Positions 15,536 to 24,319 of a stretch of 44,730 bases of DNA are shown here, in pieces; the stretch's first letter is position 1; each line of letters starts with the position of its first letter. Source of the stretch: Massilibacteroides sp. (GTDB lineage: Bacteria; Bacteroidota; Bacteroidia; Bacteroidales; Tannerellaceae). The position numbers and the translations under genes are program-made. Location of the stretch: the NCBI RefSeq assembly GCF_028705895.1, contig NZ_JAQWCQ010000029.1:1-44730 (forward strand), given 5' to 3'. Under the pieces are notes generated by a model. The model ran no database searches. It was not told the origin of the DNA and saw only the letters and a program-made list of their open reading frames with translations.

Positions 15536-16454
15536 TATGCCGGATTTGGTTATTGTTTTTTTCTTTTGAGCGGTCGGCTATTTCCTTAGTCATTTCCTGA
15601 TAGCTTTCGTATTCCGCTACCGATGTCTTTTTAGTGTCAATCGGAAATCCTATTATCTTTGATACGGATGCAACCTCGTCAAATTGTGAGCGGCTTTCTT
15701 TTGCTTCGCTTTTCAGGTTGTTTATATCAAAAAGTGCCTTCCTTACAAATTGGTATTGGTCGTAATACTGATTCTCTGAATAAATATCCAATAGATAAGA
15801 ATCCATTTTTATAATTGAATCGAGTTTAATTTTTCGTTCCAAAATGAACCGTTTCTTAAATTCCGGATGAATAAATGCAAATGAAATTTCAAATCTTGAC
15901 AGGAAAAAAGCGTACTCATCCCACGTATAAAATTTGATATTTTTGAACTCGTTTAATAATTTCCCGGTTTCTTTCAACTGGTCATGATTGATGATCCCTT
16001 TTACATCCTTTTCTCTAATTTCGGCACACATCAAAGCATACTCGTTTATGTAATCGGGATTGAAATAATATTCCGTAAATTCAAAATTTGTATAGGTTTT
16101 GTCGATTTCTTCCAAATAAGCCCTGAAAGTCTTTTCCAATTCGATAACTGTATAATCATTTGCTTTGTCAATTATCCGTTCAATCTTTTGATTCAATAGA
16201 TTTGCCTGGTGTTCAGTCAAAAGAACAAGCCACTTTACGTAATTCTCAAAAAGTGCTGAATTTACATGTTTCAAAGTCTTTAAAATTTCCATGTATTTGT
16301 TTTCTGCTTTTGCTTTGTGTTTGTCTTTTAGTTTGTCAATGGTTTCGTAATTTCTACACAGATAAATACCGTCACGGGTTTCATTATACATAATCCAATT
16401 AAATAACGGCAAATTATATTTATCTCGAAATAATCTCATTAAGTTTGTTTTCAA
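15504..16454 (-). CDS. Protein in the tail-assembly-chaperone position
   Basis: Encodes up to 316 residues (an alternative start at 16439 gives 311). Highly charged and helical, with many K, E and Y. It lies between the tail tube and tape measure genes, where assembly chaperones normally are, and overlaps both neighbours. The overlap with the upstream gene is in another frame, but no convincing slippery heptamer was seen, so I describe it as a separate overlapping gene. Confidence 0.5.
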   Translation of the reverse strand: MKTNLMRLFRDKYNLPLFNWIMYNETRDGIYLCRNYETIDKLKDKHKAKAENKYMEILKTLKHVNSALFENYVKWLVLLTEHQANLLNQKIERIIDKANDYTVIELEKTFRAYLEEIDKTYTNFEFTEYYFNPDYINEYALMCAEIREKDVKGIINHDQLKETGKLLNEFKNIKFYTWDEYAFFLSRFEISFAFIHPEFKKRFILERKIKLDSIIKMDSYLLDIYSENQYYDQYQFVRKALFDINNLKSEAKESRSQFDEVASVSKIIGFPIDTKKTSVAEYESYQEMTKEIADRSKEKNNNQIRHNGTHSMGRYN

Positions 16455-16920
16455 CTTGTTTATAAATTCGTAATGCTATTTCATCCAATTCGTCAGGTGT
16501 TAGGCTTTCTACATCGTTATAAAATTCATCTGCATCGGCATACATCTCTGTAAAGTTTGCGGCAATTTCTGTATCATACTTTGAAGCCGTCCAGTTAAAT
16601 TCTGTTTCAAATCCGATTTCTTTTAACGTGACTTTAAAAGACTTATGTAAATCACCATCGGAATAAAGATCAACGTGCGAAGCCTGTTTCCCTTTTCGCT
16701 CCCTTAACATTTCAGTAAACATCGAATATGCCTGAGTGCCTTGTTGTCTGGATCGGTCTGTCTGTAATTTCTTTTCGCTTCCGGTTATCCCTTCTTGACG
16801 TAATCTATTTAAAATTGTTTCCTTTACATACTGCTGAATATTTGCGGCACTAAAAGCATCCGACATTATTTTGTTAATGTCTATTGATTGAATCGCTTTA
16901 TTTAGTGCTGCTATCGGCAT
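16420..16920 (-). CDS. Helical protein upstream of tape measure
   Basis: Encodes 166 residues: a helical basic N-terminal half (ILNRLRQEGITGSEKKLQ) and an acidic C-terminal half. It could be a tail-assembly chaperone or a head-tail joining protein. It begins right after a strong minus-strand terminator, so its transcription depends on read-through or an unseen promoter. Confidence 0.5.
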   Translation of the reverse strand: MPIAALNKAIQSIDINKIMSDAFSAANIQQYVKETILNRLRQEGITGSEKKLQTDRSRQQGTQAYSMFTEMLRERKGKQASHVDLYSDGDLHKSFKVTLKEIGFETEFNWTASKYDTEIAANFTEMYADADEFYNDVESLTPDELDEIALRIYKQVENKLNEIISR

Positions 16921-16926
16921 ATTGAT

Positions 16927-16950
16927 AAAAAGGCGGGACTTTCACCCGCC
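16927..16950 (-). terminator. Intrinsic terminator after the tail-tube transcript
   Basis: GGCGGG (16945-16950 on the minus strand) pairs with CCCGCC across a 7-nt loop and is followed by TTTTT (16931-16927). It is the strongest terminator in the window and lies between the 75-residue protein gene and the chaperone-position genes. Confidence 0.85.
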
Positions 16951-16967
16951 CCAAAACATGAAAACAA

Positions 16968-17195
16968 TTACTTTTTATACTTATAAACCTTCTCGACTTT
17001 AGGTTTGTAAACCTCCTTAATAACTACCTTTGGAGTAATTCCCAATAGTTCGTTATATTCGTCAATCGAAAGGTCTTTATCAAATTTCAAAGCCTCGTTA
17101 TAGGTAATCCCGGTACGGTGAAACATTACACCCTCTTTAGATATAACACCCGCCCCGATTACTATAATTTGACCGTTTTCCTTTGAATAGTTCAT
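16968..17195 (-). CDS. Small protein after the tail tube gene
   Basis: Encodes 75 residues. An N-terminal beta-like part (GQIIVIGAGVISKEGVMF) is followed by a basic tail with V/K/Y repeats (KVVIKEVYKPKVEKVYKYKK, the last 20 residues). It could be a tail-tube partner. The terminator directly after it marks the end of a transcript. Confidence 0.5.
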   Translation of the reverse strand: MNYSKENGQIIVIGAGVISKEGVMFHRTGITYNEALKFDKDLSIDEYNELLGITPKVVIKEVYKPKVEKVYKYKK

Positions 17196-17205
17196 AGTCC
17201 TGCGA

Positions 17206-18090
17206 TTAAGATGCCGCTATCGTTGCGCTGACAGTAGCCGTTAAATCATAATATTCACTGGTTGCGCTCGGTTCTTGATATCCTACCGTGATAACATCGC
17301 CAACGGTTTGGGCTGCGAAATTAAGCGTATATACACCTCCGGAACGTGTGATGGAAGTAACCGTAACGGCTGCCCCGTCATTTACGTTGTAAAGTGTGAA
17401 GTAACCTGCCCCACCGTTTGCAGTCGTGCTTAACCCGGTAATTGCAACCTTATCAAAGTCTTTCGCAGTAATTGGGATTTGTGTCGGTTTGGTAGTTCCT
17501 ACGGTAAAGGTTATCATTTGAACCGAACTCAAAGCGGTAACGTCAAAGTCGGGATTAACGGCATTCATGTAAGGTTCCCAATCTTCTAAAGGTTGAATAT
17601 AGAGATTAACAAAACCTGCCGAATCTTTGGTAGCCTCAGAAATCGAAGCGTAAATATTTACCTTTATTTGTTCGATCGTATTCGCCGTTACTTCTTTACC
17701 TTGTATGAAACCTTTTGAGGTTACCCTCCAAATGTACATAGTCCTACCGGATGTGAAGTCTTTTAAAAGCGTTTTAGCGGCTGCCATTGACATAATTAAC
17801 TTATGTGTATTTGTCGCTAATTTGGTATAGAGAATAACAGACGAGCCGTTATCAATTTCTTGTTGAACGGTTTCTCTTTCCGCAAATTCGTTAATGTCAA
17901 AAGGAATATACATTAATCGGTTCGGCATGTCCGCCTTTAAAAGCGTTTGCCACGTTGCCAAAAGTGCCGCATTTGTTTCTGTTATTGCGCTTAATTTTTC
18001 CTCACTCATCAAAACGCCGGTCATATACCCGTGCTGACAGATATCTCCGTATGATGGTGTGTTTGTTAAGCCTCCGCAAGGATTTGCCAT
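17206..18090 (-). CDS. Major tail (tube) protein with Ig-like C-terminus
   Basis: Encodes 294 residues. Residues 1-200 are a mixed domain; the last 90 contain ITGLSTTANGGAGYFTLYN and VTSITRSGGVYTLNF, a repeat typical of Ig-like additions on tail tubes. The gene is followed by tail genes and preceded by two connector genes, which fits the tube protein. No sheath gene is present, supporting a siphovirus. Confidence 0.65.
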   Translation of the reverse strand: MANPCGGLTNTPSYGDICQHGYMTGVLMSEEKLSAITETNAALLATWQTLLKADMPNRLMYIPFDINEFAERETVQQEIDNGSSVILYTKLATNTHKLIMSMAAAKTLLKDFTSGRTMYIWRVTSKGFIQGKEVTANTIEQIKVNIYASISEATKDSAGFVNLYIQPLEDWEPYMNAVNPDFDVTALSSVQMITFTVGTTKPTQIPITAKDFDKVAITGLSTTANGGAGYFTLYNVNDGAAVTVTSITRSGGVYTLNFAAQTVGDVITVGYQEPSATSEYYDLTATVSATIAAS

Positions 18091-18103
18091 TTTTTCTAAT
18101 TTA

Positions 18104-18634
18104 TTAAGTTAAACATAATTCTGTAATCGTAAGGTCTGTAATTGTAATTTTCATACAGTCCACAGGTGTAGAGAGTGCAAAGGCAGTCCCTTCCATGTAT
18201 GGAATGTAGGTTTCTTGTATAATAAGTTCATATTCAGAATGTTTTTTCAATCTGTATAAAAAAGCATCCGTCAATGCTATTAATGTCGGTTTTTTGTTGT
18301 CGTTTCTCCATTGTGTGGACTTCTTTTCGTCAGTTTCAACAAAGAAATAAAGTTCCAAGCTGTTAAGTCTGTAATACTTCGAGCCTGTGGTTACATTCTT
18401 TTCTACCGTTACCGGGAGCCTTAAAAATATTAAAGGGAATCTTTGACTTTTATAAGTATTCGATTTTCCTTTCTCTATTAAATTCTTATCAATCTCAATC
18501 CATGAGCCGTAATCAAAATAAGGTGCATCGTTTGGGAAATTGTAAAGGTTTGCCGTTGCTTCGGCTTGTCCTGCATTTAAAAGGTCGGCTTTTACCTCAT
18601 CTATTATCCCGCTTATTATTTCTATGATATGCAT
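18104..18634 (-). CDS. Tail-completion / neck protein
   Basis: Encodes 176 residues. The alternation of strands around LIFLRLPVTVEKN and LELYFFVETDEKKS, with a C-terminal TPVDCMKITITDLTI, is like tail-terminator proteins. It overlaps the connector gene by one base and precedes the tube gene, the standard place for a terminator subunit. Confidence 0.55.
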   Translation of the reverse strand: MHIIEIISGIIDEVKADLLNAGQAEATANLYNFPNDAPYFDYGSWIEIDKNLIEKGKSNTYKSQRFPLIFLRLPVTVEKNVTTGSKYYRLNSLELYFFVETDEKKSTQWRNDNKKPTLIALTDAFLYRLKKHSEYELIIQETYIPYMEGTAFALSTPVDCMKITITDLTITELCLT

Positions 18635-19158
18635 TATTCGATACTCCTTTTAGTTACGATTCCTTTTGTTTTTTCAAATTTAAAATAATCCTCAAAGTCC
18701 GTATAAGTACTTTCGTAAGCCTCCAAATAGTCATAACATTCTGCTAACCTGTTTACGAAATCATTCCATGCCACATATTTTAAATCGCTTCGTCCAAACT
18801 CGCTTGCCGCTTCAGAATTCTCATATTTTGGTTTTACCGTTCCGTTTTGAACTTGTTTTAGTGCGTTGCAATCTACCCATTTTGAGTAAATGTAAGGCAC
18901 TAACAAATATTTTAGCCCTCGCCAATTTCGGACATAACCACATGCATCTGTATACCCGGTTACTCCATCCCTTAAATTTACCCATGCTGTTGTCGTTGGT
19001 GCTGCATTGTAAGTGTTGTAAAGTGATTCGCCGATTATGTTTAAAAGTAGGTCGTATTGTTCATCTGTTATGAAGTCGTTAAAGTTTTCTTCACCTATAT
19101 CAGAAATAGCAAGCGAGTATCTCCCTTTAAAGTCAGCGTTGGTTACGATATTATCCAT
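18634..19158 (-). CDS. Head-tail connector protein
   Basis: Encodes 174 residues from ATG 19158, which overlaps the stop of the glycosyltransferase gene as TAATG; an upstream ATG at 19188 would overlap that gene by 31 nt. Helical with aromatic residues (LKYLLVPYIYSKWVD), similar in style to the DUF6712-type head-completion proteins of Bacteroidota phages. Confidence 0.55.
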   Translation of the reverse strand: MDNIVTNADFKGRYSLAISDIGEENFNDFITDEQYDLLLNIIGESLYNTYNAAPTTTAWVNLRDGVTGYTDACGYVRNWRGLKYLLVPYIYSKWVDCNALKQVQNGTVKPKYENSEAASEFGRSDLKYVAWNDFVNRLAECYDYLEAYESTYTDFEDYFKFEKTKGIVTKRSIE

Positions 19159-19757
19159 TAATAGTCTATTAAATCGGGTACATGACAAACCAAATATCCT
19201 GAATCCCCGATGTGTTTATAACTGTAATTCATTAACTGTTTAATAAATTCAAAATCATGTTGATATCCGTCAGTCCATTTTACCTCCAACCCGTTTTTAT
19301 GACAAATGTTTGAAGTCTTTGCGCTTCCGAATGTCAGTGTATTGTTTTGTGGGTATTTGGTTCCGTTAAATTGTGAATCGTTAAAAAATACCCAGTCGTA
19401 ATCATCTAATTTTTCGGCAATTCTTTCCATGTGGTCGGGTTCGTACATGTCGTCAGAATCGAGATAAATGATATAATTACCTTTTGCAAACCTTAAACCG
19501 GTATTCCTAACTTCACCTGAAAAAACAGGACGTTTGTTGATGCTTACAACCCGCAATCTTTTATCTTCTATTTCACGGCATAAATAAACCGTATCTTTAC
19601 ATCCGTCAGCAATTACAATAATTTCAAAATCTTTATACGTTTGATTTAAAACCGAATTAATTGCACGTTCCAACTTATACTTTCGGTTGGTAGCACACCC
19701 GTTATAGTTACCCAAATAAGAGGGTATGATTACCGAGAATTTAATATTTGTATGCAA
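19158..19757 (-). CDS. GT2-family glycosyltransferase inside the head operon
   Basis: Encodes 199 residues: FSVIIPSYLGNYNG at the N-terminus, LERAINSVLNQTYKDFEIIV, a nucleotide-site ADG, then GEVRNTGLRFAKGNYIIYLDSDDMYEPDH containing the DSDD metal motif. This is a GT-A fold family 2 enzyme using a UDP- or GDP-sugar. It sits between capsid and connector genes and is coupled to both neighbours, so it may glycosylate a virion protein; the acceptor is unknown. Confidence 0.85.
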   Translation of the reverse strand: MHTNIKFSVIIPSYLGNYNGCATNRKYKLERAINSVLNQTYKDFEIIVIADGCKDTVYLCREIEDKRLRVVSINKRPVFSGEVRNTGLRFAKGNYIIYLDSDDMYEPDHMERIAEKLDDYDWVFFNDSQFNGTKYPQNNTLTFGSAKTSNICHKNGLEVKWTDGYQHDFEFIKQLMNYSYKHIGDSGYLVCHVPDLIDY

Positions 19758-20083
19758 TTTATTCCGTTATTTATTAAATATTTGCCTAACATTTGATAGT
19801 CTTTGATTTCATAAGGGCATTTTTTAAGAATTTCAACGGCTTCTTTTGATACCGCAAATGTCCCGAATGGTTCAGATACATATCTGACCGGATAATTCTT
19901 TTCGTTCTTTTCTGCAAATACCCGCCCCTTAGAATCCAAACACGTCAAATAACTTTTACACCCTGTTTTAAACCAATCCACTAAAGAATCATCAAACGTA
20001 CTCCCGTCATACATCACGTAAACGTTTTCTTTTAAGTCAATGAAATCAATGAACGCCTGTATGTTATTTGTCTGCAAAATCAT
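19730..20083 (-). CDS. Small protein preceding the head-operon glycosyltransferase
   Basis: Encodes 117 residues. LKENVYVMYDGSTFDDSLVDW and RYVSEPFGTFAVSKEAVEIL look like fragments of a nucleotide-sugar or acceptor-binding fold, but no catalytic motif is visible. It overlaps the glycosyltransferase start by 28 nt, so the two probably act together. Confidence 0.5.
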   Translation of the reverse strand: MILQTNNIQAFIDFIDLKENVYVMYDGSTFDDSLVDWFKTGCKSYLTCLDSKGRVFAEKNEKNYPVRYVSEPFGTFAVSKEAVEILKKCPYEIKDYQMLGKYLINNGINCIQILNSR

Positions 20084-20110
20084 AAAGAAAGGGAGGAGTT
20101 AACCTCCCTT
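20084..20110 (-). terminator. Intrinsic terminator after the capsid gene
   Basis: On the minus strand AAGGGAGG (20110-20103) pairs with CCTCCCTT (20096-20089) with a 6-nt loop, followed by TCTTT. It directly follows the capsid stop and probably sets a higher capsid mRNA level than for downstream genes. Confidence 0.7.
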
Positions 20111-20113
20111 AAT

Positions 20114-21169
20114 TTAGATTGTTAAAATTTGATATTTGAAAATTGGTGTTTCATTTGACGTTGAAATCGGTTGTTTTGTCAATGCATAGTTCAATGTCAA
20201 TTCTACCGTATTTACTGAGTCTTGAGTTGCACCACCGTCATTCGTAGTATCAGCGCAAGAGTTTTTAATAAACACATCGTAAAAGATACCTGGAAAAAAC
20301 ATTGATTCCATAATTGTCCATTCACCTGCCTCGTCTTTATTTCCGTTTCTGTTTAAAGGATCATTCCAGAATAAAGCTGCCACCCCGCCTTCAGGAATTA
20401 CATAATGGGTATACTTATTATATCCTGAACTTGTCACTAAATTAGAAGGTACGAACTCAATTCCTGCCGGTATGTTATCGAATTGATAAGCATAGTTGGT
20501 AGAGTTTGCAGCACCTTGACTTGAATAGTAACCCATTTGAGCCATAAACCAAGTATTACCAATGTCCCAAAGTTTACCGGTATAGTTGTTCACGGCCATG
20601 TCTGCCTGCATGTCGTTCCAAAATCTTGCCATGTTTGCATTCGGGACGGTTACATGATAAGAAGCTGCACCTACCCATGTATTTGTAGAGCCTGAAGTCC
20701 CGTCTGATAATGCGTTTACTTGGGTTCTATTGGTTTCAAGATATGCCAACATAGCTGCATCCATACCGCTTGCACCGTACCAAATAGATTTTTCAGCGTT
20801 ATAAATGGCATTTGCCAACGCTTGAATTCCTGTCAGTTCGTTACCTTGAAATTGTTTTTTGTTAATCTTTACAGCTGCTCCCTTTTGTGCCCATGTCAGG
20901 GTAGCTTTATTTGAGCTGCCAACTTCACCTGATGGAGTACAAGATTTTGAAGTGTTCACTGTATAAGCCTTATTCTCCAAATATAAAGTGGAGGTTGCAC
21001 GTGTGGTTGCACTCTTAAGAGCTGCCAAATCGGGTATATAGTTTTGCCCGTCCAAAAAGACCTTTTGAATTTGCGTTAACGCTTTTCGTTGGTCGAATTT
21101 TTCCCGCATCCTATCTTGCTGCCACAAACGAGCCTCAAGTAATACGGTATTTGCAAATGTATCTGCCAT
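20114..21169 (-). CDS. Major capsid protein
   Basis: Encodes 351 residues. Its place after a scaffold-like gene and before connector genes, its length, and the sequence style (helical N-arm RLWQQDRMREKFDQRKALTQ, then strand-rich low-charge body with FFPGIFYDVF) fit an HK97-fold capsid protein of a Bacteroidota phage. The gene is followed by a terminator, as often seen for capsid genes. Confidence 0.75.
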   Translation of the reverse strand: MADTFANTVLLEARLWQQDRMREKFDQRKALTQIQKVFLDGQNYIPDLAALKSATTRATSTLYLENKAYTVNTSKSCTPSGEVGSSNKATLTWAQKGAAVKINKKQFQGNELTGIQALANAIYNAEKSIWYGASGMDAAMLAYLETNRTQVNALSDGTSGSTNTWVGAASYHVTVPNANMARFWNDMQADMAVNNYTGKLWDIGNTWFMAQMGYYSSQGAANSTNYAYQFDNIPAGIEFVPSNLVTSSGYNKYTHYVIPEGGVAALFWNDPLNRNGNKDEAGEWTIMESMFFPGIFYDVFIKNSCADTTNDGGATQDSVNTVELTLNYALTKQPISTSNETPIFKYQILTI

Positions 21170-21180
21170 TTTATTTTATT

Positions 21181-22095
21181 TTAAGATTGTTGTGATTTGA
21201 GCCATTCGGAGTAATATTTGACGTAATCATTTGACCCTACAACGATTCCTTTTTCTTTCATAATTTCGTTAAACTGCTCTTTTGTTGAACCGGTGAAATT
21301 ATTCGTTATTCTGGTTCCGTCAGGTCTTTGGATAGTTCCGTTGCTCTGAATGTTTATGTTCATTTTTTTAGCGAAATCAATTGCGAACTCGGCATTGTAC
21401 TTAACAGGATTGAGAAATTTATCTTTCAAAACTTCCCCATTTTGCTTGATAACTATCGAACCGTCCAAGGTGTCAAAGTCATACATTGATTTAAGCAACG
21501 TTAAAAACTTTATATTTTCCGTTTGCACGTACTTAGTCTTTTCTTCATTGCTTATCAGATTTTTAGGTATGTCAAAAGGCAGTTGAATAGATGCTATTTC
21601 CTTACTGATGATTTGATTCTTAACTTCCATTTCTTTGGCCGATAACTGTGACTTATAGTCCGTTTCAGTATCTAACAGCCGTTTTTGAAGTAATTCTACT
21701 TCTTTGGCACGTTCGTCAACTTTACTCAATAATTCTTTCACCTTACTGTCTTTTTCGCCTTCAAATGCTGATTTGTATTCCTCTGACTTTTTCTTTTCAA
21801 TTAGTTCGATTACCTCGGCATGTGTTTTTATCCCTTCGGTTACAATTCCATATTTATCGGATGCGAATTTCTTTACTTCTTTTAAACTCATTTCATCCCC
21901 TGCCGTTTTGCCTTTATGATATTCTTGATTGGTCAGGTTTTTAATATAAGTGTCGAATTCAGATTTTTCGTAAACCACTCTTTCTGGTAGTTTCAATTCG
22001 GGTGCATCCGCTTTAATAATCGCATTGATTAATGCTTCCTTGTCCATTTTTAGTTCGGCTGACAAAACCTCTAAATTTTTATTATTTAGTTCCAT
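21181..22095 (-). CDS. Scaffold-like protein
   Basis: Encodes 304 residues. The central part (about 85-165) is a long charged coiled coil, and the C-terminal 100 residues are compact. Position directly before the capsid gene and high charge are typical of scaffolding proteins. No protease motif is seen. Confidence 0.65.
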   Translation of the reverse strand: MELNNKNLEVLSAELKMDKEALINAIIKADAPELKLPERVVYEKSEFDTYIKNLTNQEYHKGKTAGDEMSLKEVKKFASDKYGIVTEGIKTHAEVIELIEKKKSEEYKSAFEGEKDSKVKELLSKVDERAKEVELLQKRLLDTETDYKSQLSAKEMEVKNQIISKEIASIQLPFDIPKNLISNEEKTKYVQTENIKFLTLLKSMYDFDTLDGSIVIKQNGEVLKDKFLNPVKYNAEFAIDFAKKMNINIQSNGTIQRPDGTRITNNFTGSTKEQFNEIMKEKGIVVGSNDYVKYYSEWLKSQQS

Positions 22096-22161
22096 TTTGT
22101 TTAAATAAGATTATGACATTTGCCCGGCTGTCAATTCACCAATTCCTATATATGTTTACAA

Positions 22162-22398
22162 TTACAGACTTTTCTTAGGCCGTCCCGATTTCTTAACAAG
22201 CACGACTTGTTTAATCGCCGTCTTTTCAATCACTTTTACTACCGGCTTTTGAACTTCAACCTCTTCAACAATCGGAGGTTCTTCTACTACATTTTTATTT
22301 ACGATTTCTAAATTTGCGAAATCCTTTGCTAAATTGAAAAGAATTTCATTATCGAATGTCAATTCTGTTCCGTTGTCTTTATTTCTAACTAATATCAT
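22162..22398 (-). CDS. Small protein with AT-hook-like C-terminus
   Basis: Encodes 78 residues. A short folded start, a V/E/P-rich linker (VEEPPIVEEVEVQKP), then KKSGRPKKS, which is an AT-hook-like GRP core flanked by lysines. It lies between portal and scaffold genes and overlaps the portal end by 14 nt, suggesting a DNA-contacting head component. Confidence 0.5.
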   Translation of the reverse strand: MILVRNKDNGTELTFDNEILFNLAKDFANLEIVNKNVVEEPPIVEEVEVQKPVVKVIEKTAIKQVVLVKKSGRPKKSL

Positions 22399-24133
22399 TG
22401 TCGTCAGTTTTATTGTTATTTTCTTTTTGTTCTTCTATTTTAACGTATGTTTCAAATTCTTTGTTTATTTCGTCAACTGTATAGGTCAGTATGTTTCCTT
22501 TGGTCAGTTCAAACGTATGGATATATTTATCAAGATTCTTTTTTATGTCCAATTCATAATCGTTCATTATATCCTTAGCCTCAAGAATTGTATAATGAAA
22601 CAACGGAGTTAATAGTTTGATTTTCCTTTGACGTTCCAATTCGATAGGATTGTTTTCATATTCGCTCACTAAATAATCATCCCAAATCTTATCTAATTGA
22701 GGATCGGATGCGAGCCCCTTCTTTGATTCAAGATACAAAGCCCTATTTTCCGTTGGCGAAAGCATTATAAACTGTTCATTCGGGCTTATAATAACCCCTC
22801 CGAAATCATCAAATGAACGTTCCCCTATTAAAGAAATAATGGCTCTCTTAAATGCAACCCGGTTTTGTTCGATTCTGCGAAGTTTGTCAATTTTGCCCTC
22901 ATTCCTTACTGATACCTCAAATGCCGTTGTATTTGTACGTTCTTTGGAAACTGCCGAACCCTGCCCCCAAACTATCTCGGCAAGGTCAAATTCCAACGCG
23001 TCCAATTCAGAAAGCAATTGTTTTTGAATATCAACAGGAATAGTAACCGTTCCGAACGGAGGCACGTTGTTTTGTGTTTCTTTGTCTAAAACGTCAAGAA
23101 GCATCACATCTGTAAGGTTCCTTTGTAAACCTTCTCCGGACCCGTGACATATAGGACATTCGGTTAATCTTTTGCCTGTTTCATCATCTGTACTATGAAT
23201 TTGCCCAGTTCCTCCGCAATTCTTACAGCGTGTTTTAAGTTCCCAAAATCTCGGTATTCCTAACTTCTTTTTATAGATTCTAAAATCAGTGTAATCATTC
23301 AGATAGTCCTTTGCAATAATCATCGCCTCGGCGCAATAAGAAGTAAATGATTTGTTTTCTGTCTTTTTGTCTACTTTGTTTGAATTGAAAACACCCGGGA
23401 CTTTTCCGAATCCGTGCAAAATTAAGGATGCTTCGACTTGTTCGATTATCTCGGTGTTATTTTTCCAAATGTAGATAACGTCTTTTTCTTCATCGATAAT
23501 CCTAAATAACTTATCATGATTAGCATTTTCACCTAATTTAAGAATCAGATAATTGATGTTGTCAAAGGAATGATAGTCTATATCGTGGAAGTTTTGAAAG
23601 ATTTTTCCGTTCAATCTTTCATATGGTGAAATGTATTCAAGTTTAAACCGGTCTGTTTCCTGCTTATAAATTCCTGTTTCGGTTTCTATATCCTCATAGA
23701 CTTTACCCACCAAAGTAACGGCCATAGGATCAATCCAAATACCATAGTCTAACCATATCTGATTAATGAAATCCTGTAATCCGTAACCTCTGAAATTAAG
23801 GTTTTTTACGGTTTCTTTTAAAATGGTTTCTTTTTTCTTATCCGTATCTGATCCAAATTCATAAATAACAGTGCCTCCCTTTGCGCTCTGGATTTTGTCT
23901 TTAGGTCTTAAGACTTTTTCAAATGCCTTTACCGTTATGGTATTGGATAATTTTTTCTTTACCCGGATATAGTCTTTATCTTCCACCCCGTCCACCGTAG
24001 TTAGGAACTCATCCAGACCGTGACCGGCTAAATGCAATTCATGCTCTTTCTTCATTGATATCAGATAGTCAATGAGTACTTTGTTTTTTGGTGAGCGGAT
24101 TAATTCTTTAATTTGGAGGTCAGATAATACCAT
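22385..24133 (-). CDS. Portal protein with a zinc-ribbon insertion
   Basis: Encodes 582 residues. The length, position between terminase and scaffold genes, and a long helical C-terminal half fit a portal. Residues 303-333 hold CKNCGGTG and CPICHGSG (C303, C306, C326, C329), a DnaJ-type zinc-binding pair with 19 residues between the two CxxC, inserted in the middle of the chain. The insertion probably projects from the ring. Assignment as portal is mainly by order and size. Confidence 0.75.
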   Translation of the reverse strand: MVLSDLQIKELIRSPKNKVLIDYLISMKKEHELHLAGHGLDEFLTTVDGVEDKDYIRVKKKLSNTITVKAFEKVLRPKDKIQSAKGGTVIYEFGSDTDKKKETILKETVKNLNFRGYGLQDFINQIWLDYGIWIDPMAVTLVGKVYEDIETETGIYKQETDRFKLEYISPYERLNGKIFQNFHDIDYHSFDNINYLILKLGENANHDKLFRIIDEEKDVIYIWKNNTEIIEQVEASLILHGFGKVPGVFNSNKVDKKTENKSFTSYCAEAMIIAKDYLNDYTDFRIYKKKLGIPRFWELKTRCKNCGGTGQIHSTDDETGKRLTECPICHGSGEGLQRNLTDVMLLDVLDKETQNNVPPFGTVTIPVDIQKQLLSELDALEFDLAEIVWGQGSAVSKERTNTTAFEVSVRNEGKIDKLRRIEQNRVAFKRAIISLIGERSFDDFGGVIISPNEQFIMLSPTENRALYLESKKGLASDPQLDKIWDDYLVSEYENNPIELERQRKIKLLTPLFHYTILEAKDIMNDYELDIKKNLDKYIHTFELTKGNILTYTVDEINKEFETYVKIEEQKENNNKTDDNDIS

Positions 24134-24150
24134 ATTTTAGATATATGCTA

Positions 24151-24194
24151 CAAATATATGTATTTTAACAATACAAAAGTTGTTTTATAACAAT
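24151..24194 (-). promoter_or_regulatory. Portal/head promoter with GTATTG element and adjoining operator-like palindrome
   Basis: Minus strand: GTATTG (24174-24169), ten bases, TATATTTG (24158-24151). Directly adjoining is the 20-nt element 24175-24194, identical in inverted orientation to 12760-12779. It follows the terminator at 24218-24248, so this promoter starts the head transcript. Confidence 0.6.
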
Positions 24195-24217
24195 TATTTT
24201 TTAACTATTTATTAACA

Positions 24218-24248
24218 ACAAAAAAGACTGCTATTTCTAACAGTCTTT
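24218..24248 (-). terminator. Intrinsic terminator upstream of the head transcript
   Basis: AAAGACTG and CAGTCTTT (24248-24241 and 24230-24223 on the minus strand) form an 8-bp stem around a 10-nt loop, followed by a T-run. It closes the transcript of the small genes at 24320-25028 before the portal promoter. Confidence 0.8.
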
Positions 24249-24319
24249 AGTTGGTGTTGTCTATTACCTATTTTTATATCCCGGCAGGGTTCGTACCGGT
24301 CACTAAGTCAAATTGTTTA

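Noticed and set aside
16420-16454. Possible programmed frameshift joining the two genes before the tape measure
   Set aside because: The overlap is in a different frame, but no slippery heptamer of the usual type lies in phase; simple overlap with its own ATG explains it.
24280-24305. A GGTTCGTACC stretch that looks like a tRNA T-arm
   Set aside because: The loop has T where tRNA needs A58, the flanks do not pair as a 5-bp stem, and no acceptor or anticodon arm is found on either strand.
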